Source: Anaerobacillus sp.
GTDB lineage: Bacteria > Bacillota > Bacilli > Bacillales > Anaerobacillaceae
Assembly: GCA_007118195.1 (NCBI GenBank)
Contig: SKSA01000235.1
Coordinates: 1-10,416, forward strand
Direction of reading: 5' to 3'
DNA: 10,416 nucleotides
In this document: positions 1-6,083 of the stretch, piece by piece
How the letters are laid out: each line of letters starts with the position of its first letter
How positions within the stretch are numbered: position 1 is the first letter of the stretch
The notes under the pieces: generated by a model
Databases searched by the model: none
Told to the model about the DNA's origin: nothing
Seen by the model: the letters and a program-made list of their open reading frames with translations, nothing else
Made by a program: the position numbers and the translations under genes

Positions 1-95
1 ATTAAAGGTTAGGAAGATGTAGTAATGATAAATGACTATTTTTATGAAAGATATCTTCGAATATGCTCATAAAGGTGGGAAAATAATGATTACAT

Positions 96-143
96 AAAAA
101 AAACTAAGGATTTCCTAATTAAAGGAAAAACCTTAGTTTTTTT
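96..143. terminator. Bidirectional intrinsic terminator
   Basis: The arms ACTAAGG (103-109) and CCTTAGT (131-137) pair perfectly. A second inner stem, TTTCC (111-115) with GGAAA (124-128), sits inside them, and the loop is AT-rich. Seven T follow on the plus strand (137-143) and eight A precede (96-103), which gives an eight-U tract on the minus strand. It can therefore end a plus-strand transcript entering from the left as well as the minus-strand RNA candidate that starts near 226. Confidence 0.85.
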
Positions 144-226
144 ACGTATTGCGGCGAGAGACAGCACTCCACATAGTGCTTGCCAAAAGGCGCGTCAATC
201 TCGTCTTATGCAATTGAGCTCATCGC
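96..226 (-). ncRNA. Candidate structured small RNA or terminated leader
   Basis: A minus-strand promoter (233-261) predicts a start near 226-227, and a terminator ends the transcript near 96, giving an RNA of about 131 nt. Between them, 148-214 folds as a three-way junction. The outer stem pairs 148-152 with 210-214 (ATTGC/GCAAT). The next stem pairs 153-159 with 199-205, with a 4-nt bulge at 206-209. Then 160-162 pairs with 194-196. Two hairpins follow: 163-168 with 175-180 (AGCACT/AGTGCT, 6-nt loop) and 182-184 with 189-191 (GCC/GGC, 4-nt loop). That is 23-24 pairs in 67 nt. The pair 154/204 is G-U if read on the plus strand and A-C on the minus strand, so strand choice rests mainly on the promoter and terminator. 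I do not recognise a known riboswitch or sRNA family. I see no strong antiterminator pairing and no gene start between the terminator and the window edge, so an independent sRNA is slightly favoured over a riboswitch. Confidence 0.5.
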
Positions 227-232
227 TAGATT

Positions 233-261
233 AATATAACATTTTAAATGGTCGATGACAA
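233..261 (-). promoter_or_regulatory. SigmaA promoter with extended -10, minus strand
   Basis: Read on the minus strand, the -35 is TTGTCA (256-261), the spacer is 17 nt (239-255) and the -10 is TATATT (233-238). TGT lies directly before the -10, which matches the TGn extension. This is one of the two best promoters in the window. It points away from the gene at 589 and into the foldable region at 148-214. Confidence 0.6.
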
Positions 262-350
262 GGGGGAATACGGAAAAAACTAAAATTAGCTTAGGATGAA
301 ATTTTTTTCATGTGAGTGAATTTCATAATTACCTAAATTGAGCCATATCA

Positions 351-394
351 AACTATATGTAGTTGCGAACGACTTAATGAAACTACATATAGTT
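351..394. repeat. Inverted pair of 14-bp dyads, operator-like
   Basis: AACTATATGTAGTT (351-364) and its exact reverse complement AACTACATATAGTT (381-394) are separated by 16 bp. Each copy is itself a 5-4-5 dyad (AACTA/TAGTT), and the copies repeat at 30 bp, close to three helical turns. No U-tract follows either arm, so it is not an intrinsic terminator. A paired binding site for a dimeric regulator is the simplest reading; which regulator is unknown. It lies about 200 bp before the start at 589 and about 90 bp behind the minus-strand promoter at 233-261. Confidence 0.75.
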
Positions 395-437
395 ACTTAA
401 TCGCGATATTGAATGATGAAATTCATTAATGTATCAA

Positions 438-466
438 TTGGTTTAATTCGGATGTTTAAGTATCGA
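438..466 (+). promoter_or_regulatory. Weak possible promoter for the PLP enzyme gene
   Basis: TTGGTT (438-443), a 17-nt spacer and TATCGA (461-466) give a poor sigmaA-like match. It would leave a leader of about 115 nt before the start at 589. No better candidate was seen closer to the gene. Confidence 0.2.
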
Positions 467-588
467 TTCGGACGAACATATTCTACATCGTACGATAACA
501 GCATTCTTTTTAATTATTGGAATATTATCACCATTTTTTGATGCCCTTTATACACTAGTTAGTAGGTCTTTATAAGGGGAGAAGTACG

Positions 589-2055
589 ATGACGAAATTA
601 GAGCGTCACTTTAAAAAATATAGAAAAAACATTGTCGGTTTGACTGAACGCTACAACTCTCCATATGGAAAACAAAAGTTACTTTATGCTGATTGGGTTG
701 CTAGTGGGAGATTGTATAAACCAATAGAAGAAAAACTGTTAAAAACGGTAGGTCCATTTGTTGCAAATACACATACAGAAGCCAATGTCACTGGGTCGAC
801 AATGACGGCTGCGTATGAATTTGCTAAGCAAATCATAAAAAAACATGTAAATGCTGATCCTGAGAGTGATGTGATTATTACCGACGGATCGGGGATGACT
901 AGTGTCGTTAATAAACTGCAAAGAATTTTAGGGTTAAGGCTCCCTGAAAAATATAAACAACGAATTTTTTTAAAAGAAGAAAATCGCCCTATCGTATTTG
1001 TGACACATATGGAACATCATTCAAACCATACTTCTTGGCTTGAGACGATCGCTGATGTTGTCGTTGTTGAGCCTGATAAACATAACGCTATAAGTCTTTC
1101 AAACCTTAGACAAACATTGGAAAGATATAAACATCGCAAATTGAAGATTGGAGCATTTACCGCTTGTTCAAATGTAACAGGAATTAAAACCCCTTATCAT
1201 AAAATGGCTAAAATCATGCATGAACACGGGGGTTATTGTTTCGTCGACTTTGCATGCTCTGCTCCTTATGTCCGTATCAATATGAAACCACAACATGAAG
1301 CAGAACACCTTGATGGCATTTATTTTTCTCCACATAAATTTTTAGGCGGTCCAGGTACGAGTGGTGTTTTAATTTTTAACAAGCATTTATATAAGAATAA
1401 AATTCCAGATCACTCTGGTGGAGGAACTGTAAACTGGACGAATCCGTGGGGGGGGAAAAGTTATTACGACGACATTGAAAAACGTGAAGACGGTGGTACT
1501 CCAGGATTTTTACAAGTCATGAAAACAGCATTATGTATAAAGTTAAAAGAGGAAATGGGTATTGAGAATATATCAAGGAGAGAAAAAGAGATACTAACGA
1601 TCGCCTTTAACGAACTTGCTAGTATTAAGGGCTTACACATTTTACAAGGGAACATTCGAGAACGGTTAGGAATCATTTCTTTTTATATAGAAGGTATTCA
1701 TTACAACTTAATGACCAAGCTTTTAAGTGATCGATATGGGATTCAAGTTCGTGGTGGTTGTGCTTGTGCTGGGACATATGGCCATTATTTATTAGGAATT
1801 AGTAAAGTTCAATCTAAAATAATTTCTAACCAAATTGATCAAGGCGACGTATCAAAAAAGCCGGGCTGGGTCCGCTTATCGTTGCATCCAACGATGAAAA
1901 ATGCAGAGGTTTACTATATAACGAATGCGATCAAGGAAATTGTATTAAATATTAATGATTGGAAAAAAGACTATTGCTACGACAACATTAAAAATGAATT
2001 TTTTCATAAGAAATTCAATGATACTCAAGATGTAAAAAAATGGTTTGCTCATTAA
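589..2055 (+). CDS. Class V-fold PLP-dependent enzyme, cysteine desulfurase-like
   Basis: This 488-aa protein belongs to the aminotransferase class V group (NifS/SufS/selenocysteine lyase relatives), cytosolic and PLP-dependent. The PLP lysine is K250 in SPHKFLGGPG (247-256). D220 in CFVDFA fits the aspartate that contacts the pyridine nitrogen. The run DGSGMTS (99-105) fits the phosphate-binding turn, and THMEHHSN (139-146) carries the histidine region that stacks on the cofactor. RGGCACAG (388-395) puts C391 and C393 where desulfurases carry their sulfur-accepting cysteine, although the sequence differs from the SufS signature. At 488 aa it is longer than SufS or NifS (about 400 aa); the extra length is partly a C-terminal tail after about 455. 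AGGGGAG (575-581) supports the ATG start. No suf or isc partner genes are nearby, so a standard Fe-S assembly role is not supported and the substrate is unknown. It is a single-gene unit with its own terminator. Confidence 0.85.
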   Translation: MTKLERHFKKYRKNIVGLTERYNSPYGKQKLLYADWVASGRLYKPIEEKLLKTVGPFVANTHTEANVTGSTMTAAYEFAKQIIKKHVNADPESDVIITDGSGMTSVVNKLQRILGLRLPEKYKQRIFLKEENRPIVFVTHMEHHSNHTSWLETIADVVVVEPDKHNAISLSNLRQTLERYKHRKLKIGAFTACSNVTGIKTPYHKMAKIMHEHGGYCFVDFACSAPYVRINMKPQHEAEHLDGIYFSPHKFLGGPGTSGVLIFNKHLYKNKIPDHSGGGTVNWTNPWGGKSYYDDIEKREDGGTPGFLQVMKTALCIKLKEEMGIENISRREKEILTIAFNELASIKGLHILQGNIRERLGIISFYIEGIHYNLMTKLLSDRYGIQVRGGCACAGTYGHYLLGISKVQSKIISNQIDQGDVSKKPGWVRLSLHPTMKNAEVYYITNAIKEIVLNINDWKKDYCYDNIKNEFFHKKFNDTQDVKKWFAH

Positions 2056-2093
2056 GAAGGGTGGTTCAATGAATCTCCCTTCTTAATTTTTTT
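2052..2093 (+). terminator. Intrinsic terminator of the PLP enzyme gene
   Basis: TTAAGAAGGG (2052-2061) pairs perfectly with CCCTTCTTAA (2077-2086) around a 15-nt loop, followed by seven T (2087-2093). The left arm contains the stop codon of the gene, so the terminator starts inside the coding end. Confidence 0.9.
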
Positions 2094-2218
2094 CATAAAG
2101 CTTGCTATGTATGATGCTTTCTTTAGAGGAGAAACTACTTATCGAGAACAATCATGTGATTTTACTTTTTTCAAGAAGTGTTACAGCTAGGTGGATTGTT
2201 AGAAGGGGGATCAAATAT

Positions 2219-3733
2219 ATGGATAGAAAAGGTTCGATCGTTTTATACGTTTCACTTGCGGCATTGCTGTTACTAGTAATTTTCGGTGCGGTGATTCCAA
2301 ATGCTTTAGAGAGTGTAACGGCTTCGATGCAAGTCTTCATTTCGACGGCTTTTGGTTGGTATTATTTAATTATCGTTACGCTAATTACGATTGTTTGTTT
2401 ATACTTTTTAATTAGTCCGGTTGGTAGGCTAAAGCTCGGAAAACCAGACGATAAGCCGGAATTTTCAAGACCGACTTGGTTTGCAATGTTGTTTAGTGCA
2501 GGAATGGGGATTGGTCTAGTATTTTGGGGCACAGCTGAACCCATTAGTCATTACGCTGTTAGTTCACCGACAGGAGCAGTAGGAACGGACCAAGCGATTA
2601 AAGATGCAATGCGCTATACTTATTTTCATTGGGGAATTCATGCGTGGGCCATTTACGGAATTGTTGCTTTAGTTTTAGCGTATTTTAGTTTTCGTCATGG
2701 AGAAAAAAGCTTAATTAGTGCCACATTACGACCGATTTTTGGCGATAAAGTAGATAATACATTAGGAAAAGTTATCGACATTTTTGCGGTATTAGCAACT
2801 GTTGTCGGAGTTGCGACAACATTGGGATTTGGAGCTGTACAAATTAATGGTGGGTTATCTTATTTATTTGGACTACCTTTAAATTTCCTTGCTCAGTTTT
2901 TCATTATTGCAGTTGTTACGGTATTATTTATGATTTCCGCTTCAACCGGATTAAAGAGAGGCATAAAAATTTTAAGTAATGCCAATATGACACTAGCAAT
3001 TTTACTGTTTTTAATAATGTTTATCGTTGGACCAACGTTATTTATTTTAAACTTGTTCACACATACGATCGGAACGTATCTCCAAAACTTAGCGGCAATG
3101 AGCTTTCGAATGGCTCCATTAGATGAAGATTTAAGAGGTTGGATTGATGGTTGGACGATTTTTTATTGGGCATGGTGGATTGCTTGGTCTCCTTTTGTCG
3201 GCATCTTTATTGCGCGAGTATCAAAGGGGCGTACGATTCGTGAGTTTGTATTAGGAGTTTTATTCGTCCCATCAATTGTCGGCTTTTTATGGTTTTCCAC
3301 TTTTGGTGGCTCGGCAATGATGCTCGAGCATGATGGAATTACACAAATTTCCGCATTAGCGGTAGAGGAATCATTATTTGGAGTATTTTCACAATTTCCA
3401 TTAGGTTACTTTGCCTCGATTGTGGCAATGATTTTAATTAGTACGTTTTTTATCACCTCAGCGGACTCAGGAACCTATGTGTTAGGGATGATGACAACGA
3501 ATGGTTCACATTCACCTGGTAATCGAATTAAGTTAACGTGGGGAGTAATGCTGTCACTAACGTCATTAGTGTTGTTATATTCTGGGGGACTTCAGGCATT
3601 GCAAAATACAATGATCGTTGCGGCACTTCCATTTTCTGTGATCATGGGCTTAATGACGATTAGTTTAGTTAAATCCTTGCATAAAGAAGCGAAGGAATTA
3701 GGGATCGGAAAAATAAGGAAAACTAAAACTTAA
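2219..3733 (+). CDS. opuD: BCCT family betaine/choline-type transporter, OpuD-like
   Basis: This is a 504-aa inner-membrane carrier of the betaine/choline/carnitine family with about 12 membrane segments. It probably imports glycine betaine or a related osmolyte with Na+. AGMGIGLVFWGTAEPISHY (94-112) is the conserved glycine stretch. FYWAWWIAWSPFVGIFIARV (315-334) carries the tryptophans W319, W320 and W323 that form the trimethylammonium box in BetP and OpuD. ITSADSG (412-418) supplies the Thr/Ser pair expected at a sodium site, which argues against a CaiT-type exchanger. The frame is open upstream to TTG 2102, but ATG 2219 is chosen because AGAAGGGGG (2201-2209) lies just before it and the extension has no ribosome site or membrane character. 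AACAATC (2147-2153) can pair with GATTGTT (2194-2200) right before the SD; the meaning is unclear. The gene stands alone between terminators. The symbol is by resemblance to Bacillus subtilis OpuD and substrate choice is not proven. Confidence 0.9.
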   Translation: MDRKGSIVLYVSLAALLLLVIFGAVIPNALESVTASMQVFISTAFGWYYLIIVTLITIVCLYFLISPVGRLKLGKPDDKPEFSRPTWFAMLFSAGMGIGLVFWGTAEPISHYAVSSPTGAVGTDQAIKDAMRYTYFHWGIHAWAIYGIVALVLAYFSFRHGEKSLISATLRPIFGDKVDNTLGKVIDIFAVLATVVGVATTLGFGAVQINGGLSYLFGLPLNFLAQFFIIAVVTVLFMISASTGLKRGIKILSNANMTLAILLFLIMFIVGPTLFILNLFTHTIGTYLQNLAAMSFRMAPLDEDLRGWIDGWTIFYWAWWIAWSPFVGIFIARVSKGRTIREFVLGVLFVPSIVGFLWFSTFGGSAMMLEHDGITQISALAVEESLFGVFSQFPLGYFASIVAMILISTFFITSADSGTYVLGMMTTNGSHSPGNRIKLTWGVMLSLTSLVLLYSGGLQALQNTMIVAALPFSVIMGLMTISLVKSLHKEAKELGIGKIRKTKT

Positions 3734-3779
3734 AGGTCGTAAAACATTGCGCAACGCATTAAGGAATAAACTTTTTTCC

Positions 3780-3898
3780 AAAAAAGGGTGTTCTATAGAA
3801 AATGGGCAGTCACCGTTAGTCACTCAATACAGACGTATGATAAATAAGTCTGTATTGAGTATTTATCTCTGATGAGCCGATCCTTATGGAACACCCTT
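3780..3898 (-). terminator. Large double hairpin acting as minus-strand terminator
   Basis: AAGGGTGTTC (3784-3793) pairs perfectly with GAACACCCTT (3889-3898), and the stem extends about five more pairs with wobbles. Inside it, ACTCAATACAGAC (3822-3834) pairs perfectly with GTCTGTATTGAGT (3848-3860) around a 13-nt loop. Read on the minus strand the outer stem is followed by a run of T (complement of A 3780-3785), immediately after the stop of the DUF3892 gene. It is far larger than a normal terminator, and the terminal inverted repeats plus inner palindrome also fit a small non-autonomous mobile element. No target-site duplication is evident. For the plus-strand transporter gene no U-tract follows the structure. 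Confidence 0.65.
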
Positions 3899-3901
3899 GA
3901 A

Positions 3902-4201
3902 TTAAAATTCAGGTAAATTATCTAAATTATTTTCTTTAATGCCATCGGGCTCGCTTCGTAAAATATCCCGACCGTATTTTTGAAAAACATCGATGTGGGC
4001 AAGGTTTCCCTCTTTCGCTTCTTCTAGTGCTGTTATATAATCAAGCTCTCGACCACTTTCTGTTTTAAATGCGATCAAGTCTCCGTCATCATTTTTTCTA
4101 ACGGCAACGATGGCTTCTTTTCCTTCATCAACCTGATATCCTTCCACTCTACCTTCATTCCGATATTGCTCGTATATTTCTTCAAAATGATCTTTCATCA
4201 T
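3902..4201 (-). CDS. DUF3892 domain-containing protein
   Basis: This 99-aa, acidic, soluble protein has no signal peptide or membrane segment. Residues about 28-99 match the small DUF3892 family common in Bacillaceae: the run EAIVAVRKNDDGDLIAFKT (29-47), then SGRELDYITALEEAKEG (49-65), and a C-terminal LRSEPDG...NNLDNLPEF. Function is unknown for the family. The first 27 residues are a charged extension (FEEIYEQYRNEGRVEGY). Two adjacent ATG codons (4199-4201 and 4196-4198) can serve as start; AAGGAGGG (4207-4214 on the minus strand) is spaced 5 nt from the first and 8 nt from the second, so the second may be used. The gene is alone on its strand here, divergent from the gene at 4310 and followed at once by the large hairpin terminator. 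Confidence 0.85.
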   Translation of the reverse strand: MMKDHFEEIYEQYRNEGRVEGYQVDEGKEAIVAVRKNDDGDLIAFKTESGRELDYITALEEAKEGNLAHIDVFQKYGRDILRSEPDGIKENNLDNLPEF

Positions 4202-4309
4202 TAGATCCCTCCTTAATATTTAGTTTGCTTTGATCTGAAAAAGTTATGAAGTTTATTTCGGTAGCGATAGTGAAATAATTTAAGTATAGAGTTGAAAGGG
4301 GTGTTTCAT

Positions 4310-4588
4310 TTGCAAATTTATTTTTCACCTGAATTCATTAATCAAAAGGCCCAAGTTTTAAACATTGTTACTGATCGTAATGAAGCGATCGGTTACTTGT
4401 CATTTTTAATGGAAGAAAGTAAAATGTATGTGTTTGCAAATTTGGAAGAAGAAGGGGTTTGCGAAGATTTTAAAGATTTATTAAAACCGTATTTACAAGG
4501 TTTAACAAAAATAAAATCAGAATTAGAAGTGATGGCATACATATCCGTAGGTGGTAAAAAAATCGAAATTGAATTAGGTGAAAAGTAG
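4310..4588 (+). CDS. Small protein of unknown function upstream of truA
   Basis: This is a 92-aa acidic soluble protein that I cannot assign to a family. It begins MQIYFSPEF and ends GGKKIEIELGEK. The alternation of charged and hydrophobic residues suggests a compact alpha/beta fold, with one cysteine near residue 51 and no metal or nucleotide motif. The start is TTG 4310, because AAGGGGTG (4296-4303) sits 6 nt before it; an earlier in-frame TTG at 4292 lies inside the ribosome site and has none of its own. Only 20 nt separate its stop from the truA start, so the two are very likely cotranslated from one mRNA. That hints at, but does not show, a link to RNA modification. Confidence 0.7.
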   Translation: MQIYFSPEFINQKAQVLNIVTDRNEAIGYLSFLMEESKMYVFANLEEEGVCEDFKDLLKPYLQGLTKIKSELEVMAYISVGGKKIEIELGEK

Positions 4589-4608
4589 ATAAAAAATGGG
4601 GGAAAACA

Positions 4609-5346
4609 ATGAACAATTATAAATTAGTTATTCAATATGATGGTGGACGCTACAAAGGCTGGCAGCGGCTCGGAAATAGCGAAAATACGATTCAAGGAAA
4701 AATAGAAAATGTACTATCAGAGTTGATAGGAAGAAAAATTGAAATTACCGGAAGTTCTCGAACAGACGCAGGTGTTCATGCCTTTCAGCAAATTGCCAAT
4801 TTTAAGGTTCGTGAAAATTTCACGGAAAAAGAACTCAAAACTTATTTAAATAAATATTTACCACAAGATATTAGCATTACAGATGTTACATCTGTTCATG
4901 AACGGTTTCATGCTCGCTATAATGCCAACGATAAAACATATTTATATAAGATTTGGAATGAGGAACATACGAATCCCTTCATGAGAAAATATAGTATGCA
5001 GGTGGAGGAAAAGTTAAATATCGAAAAAATGAAACAAGCAGCTCAGCACTTTATCGGGGAGCATGACTTCACCGCCTTTTCAAATGCTAAGTCTAAAAAG
5101 AAGTCAATGGTCCGGAAAATATATGATATTAAGCTAGAAGAAAAAGCCGGCTTCATTCAAATTAGAATACGCGGTAACGGCTTTCTTTACAATATGGTTA
5201 GAAAAATGGTCGGTACCTTGATCGAAGTGGGCTTAGGGGAAATAGAAGCAGAAACACTTCCAACCATTTTAAATTCAAAAGAGCGAAACCAAACAGGTCG
5301 TTTGGCAGATCCAGCTGGGTTGTACTTAGAAAAGATTGACTTTTAA
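4609..5346 (+). CDS. truA: tRNA pseudouridine synthase A
   Basis: This 245-aa cytosolic enzyme is of the family that converts uridine to pseudouridine at positions 38-40 of the tRNA anticodon arm. GSSRTDAGVHA (48-58) carries the catalytic aspartate D53. FHARY (100-104) and Y111 in KTYLYK match the conserved substrate-pocket elements. RGNGFLYNMVRKMVGTL (188-204) is the C-terminal motif, and the length is normal. GGGGGA (4598-4603) supports ATG 4609. It is not in the ribosomal-protein cluster (rplQ/ecf/truA/rplM) where the Bacillus housekeeping truA lies, and its sequence (QYDGGRYKGWQRLGNSENT at 9-27) differs from the Bacillus consensus, which typically reads near SYDGTDFSGYQIQ. It resembles the version frequent in other Firmicutes, so it may be a second, paralogous TruA. 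It sits in a probable operon with the small gene upstream and perhaps the lysE-like gene downstream. Confidence 0.9.
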   Translation: MNNYKLVIQYDGGRYKGWQRLGNSENTIQGKIENVLSELIGRKIEITGSSRTDAGVHAFQQIANFKVRENFTEKELKTYLNKYLPQDISITDVTSVHERFHARYNANDKTYLYKIWNEEHTNPFMRKYSMQVEEKLNIEKMKQAAQHFIGEHDFTAFSNAKSKKKSMVRKIYDIKLEEKAGFIQIRIRGNGFLYNMVRKMVGTLIEVGLGEIEAETLPTILNSKERNQTGRLADPAGLYLEKIDF

Positions 5347-5401
5347 AAAATTCCATTCTCTAGTCGTAATAGCTTGTTTTGCTGAATACAATGTACAAGC
5401 G

Positions 5402-5419
5402 GTCGGTTGTCCAACCGGC
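5402..5419 (+). promoter_or_regulatory. Small hairpin between truA and the LysE-like gene
   Basis: GTCGGTTG pairs with CAACCGGC (8 bp including one G-U, 2-nt centre so probably 7 bp with a 4-nt loop). No U-tract follows, so it is not a classical terminator. It lies 19 nt before the ribosome binding site of the LysE-like gene and could be a processing or mRNA-stability hairpin in a truA-lysE transcript. Confidence 0.4.
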
Positions 5420-5450
5420 AAAATGACGTTACTGACTGGGGGATTTTTAA

Positions 5451-6083
5451 ATGAGTGTTTTTTTCGGTTATATTTTATTAGGGCTATCTTTAGCAGCACC
5501 GATCGGCCCTGTAAATGCTGCACAACTAGATAAAGGAATTAAAAATGGTTTTTTTCATGCATGGTTAGTCGGCTTAGGAGCAACGATTGCTGATGCTTTT
5601 TATATGTTTCTCGTATTTATCGGGGTTGTTCATTTTCTGGAACTTCCGTTTATGCAAACATTCCTATGGTTGTTTGGATTTTTTGTGCTCGTCTATACCG
5701 GGATTGAAAGTTTGCTTGGTGCAAGAGAGGTAGCGACACTACATTATGAAATGCGTACGAAAGCATCGCACTTTAAATCGTTTTTATCTGGATTTTTTAT
5801 TTCGCTTTTTAATCCATTGACGATTCTTTTTTGGCTAGGGATTTTCGGTTCAATTTTAGCAAAAACGGTAACCCAAAATGATATCGGAACAGTTATGCTA
5901 TATACTGCAGCGATTTTTATTGGAATTACCGTTTGGGATATAACGATGGCACTACTTGCAAGTAATTTAAGAAAGTTTTTAACAAATCGACTGTTAGTGG
6001 GGATTTCTGTATTGTCAGGACTATCATTAATTGGCTTTGGCGTTTATTTTGGAATTCACGCCGCTACTGTTTTATTTTCGTAA
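5451..6083 (+). CDS. LysE family amino-acid exporter, YrhP-like
   Basis: This is a 210-aa inner-membrane protein with about six membrane segments, of the LysE/RhtB group that exports amino acids or related small molecules. GLSLAAPIGPVNAAQLDKGI (11-30) is the N-terminal signature. A second conserved element is LFNPLTILFWLGIFG (119-133), and VWDITMALLAS (161-171) is the fifth-segment region. Length and sequence resemble Bacillus subtilis YrhP, whose substrate is not established as far as I know. GGGGG (5438-5442), 8 nt before ATG 5451, supports the start. It lies 104 nt after truA without an obvious terminator between them. Its last 20 nt overlap the coding end of the convergent amino-acid permease, so no room is left for a separate terminator. 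Confidence 0.88.
   Translation: MSVFFGYILLGLSLAAPIGPVNAAQLDKGIKNGFFHAWLVGLGATIADAFYMFLVFIGVVHFLELPFMQTFLWLFGFFVLVYTGIESLLGAREVATLHYEMRTKASHFKSFLSGFFISLFNPLTILFWLGIFGSILAKTVTQNDIGTVMLYTAAIFIGITVWDITMALLASNLRKFLTNRLLVGISVLSGLSLIGFGVYFGIHAATVLFS

Larger units (their letters stand above)
1..588. other. Gene-free stretch with regulatory and RNA signals
   Basis: No reading frame of useful length with a ribosome binding site is present on either strand. The stretch holds a bidirectional terminator (96-143), a foldable region (148-214), a minus-strand promoter (233-261) and an inverted pair of dyads (351-394), each listed separately. Positions 1-95 show only tiny frames: a 15-codon one from ATG 24, and ATG-two codons-stop after a purine-rich GGTGGG near 76. 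I do not call these genes. Positions 395-570 are AT-rich with no convincing structure. Confidence 0.7.

Noticed and set aside
24..71. 15-codon reading frame at the left edge
   Set aside because: No ribosome binding site at useful distance, no recognisable sequence, and it ends before the terminator only by chance.
262..272. GGGGGAATACG shared with 7507-7517
   Set aside because: A single 11-mer in G-rich leader sequence with no further flanking similarity; likely chance.
2087..2115. Possible promoter for the transporter gene, TATGAT at 2110-2115
   Set aside because: The only -35 at 17 nt is the T-run of the preceding terminator, so the match is not specific.
2102..2218. N-terminal extension of the BCCT transporter by 39 codons from TTG
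   Set aside because: No ribosome site before TTG 2102 and no membrane character, while ATG 2219 has a strong SD and gives the usual family length.
4292..4309. Earlier TTG start for the 92-aa gene
   Set aside because: It overlaps the purine-rich SD that serves TTG 4310 and lacks its own.
5336..5533. Reading frame bridging truA and the LysE-like gene
   Set aside because: It overlaps both well-supported genes in another frame and shows no family resemblance.
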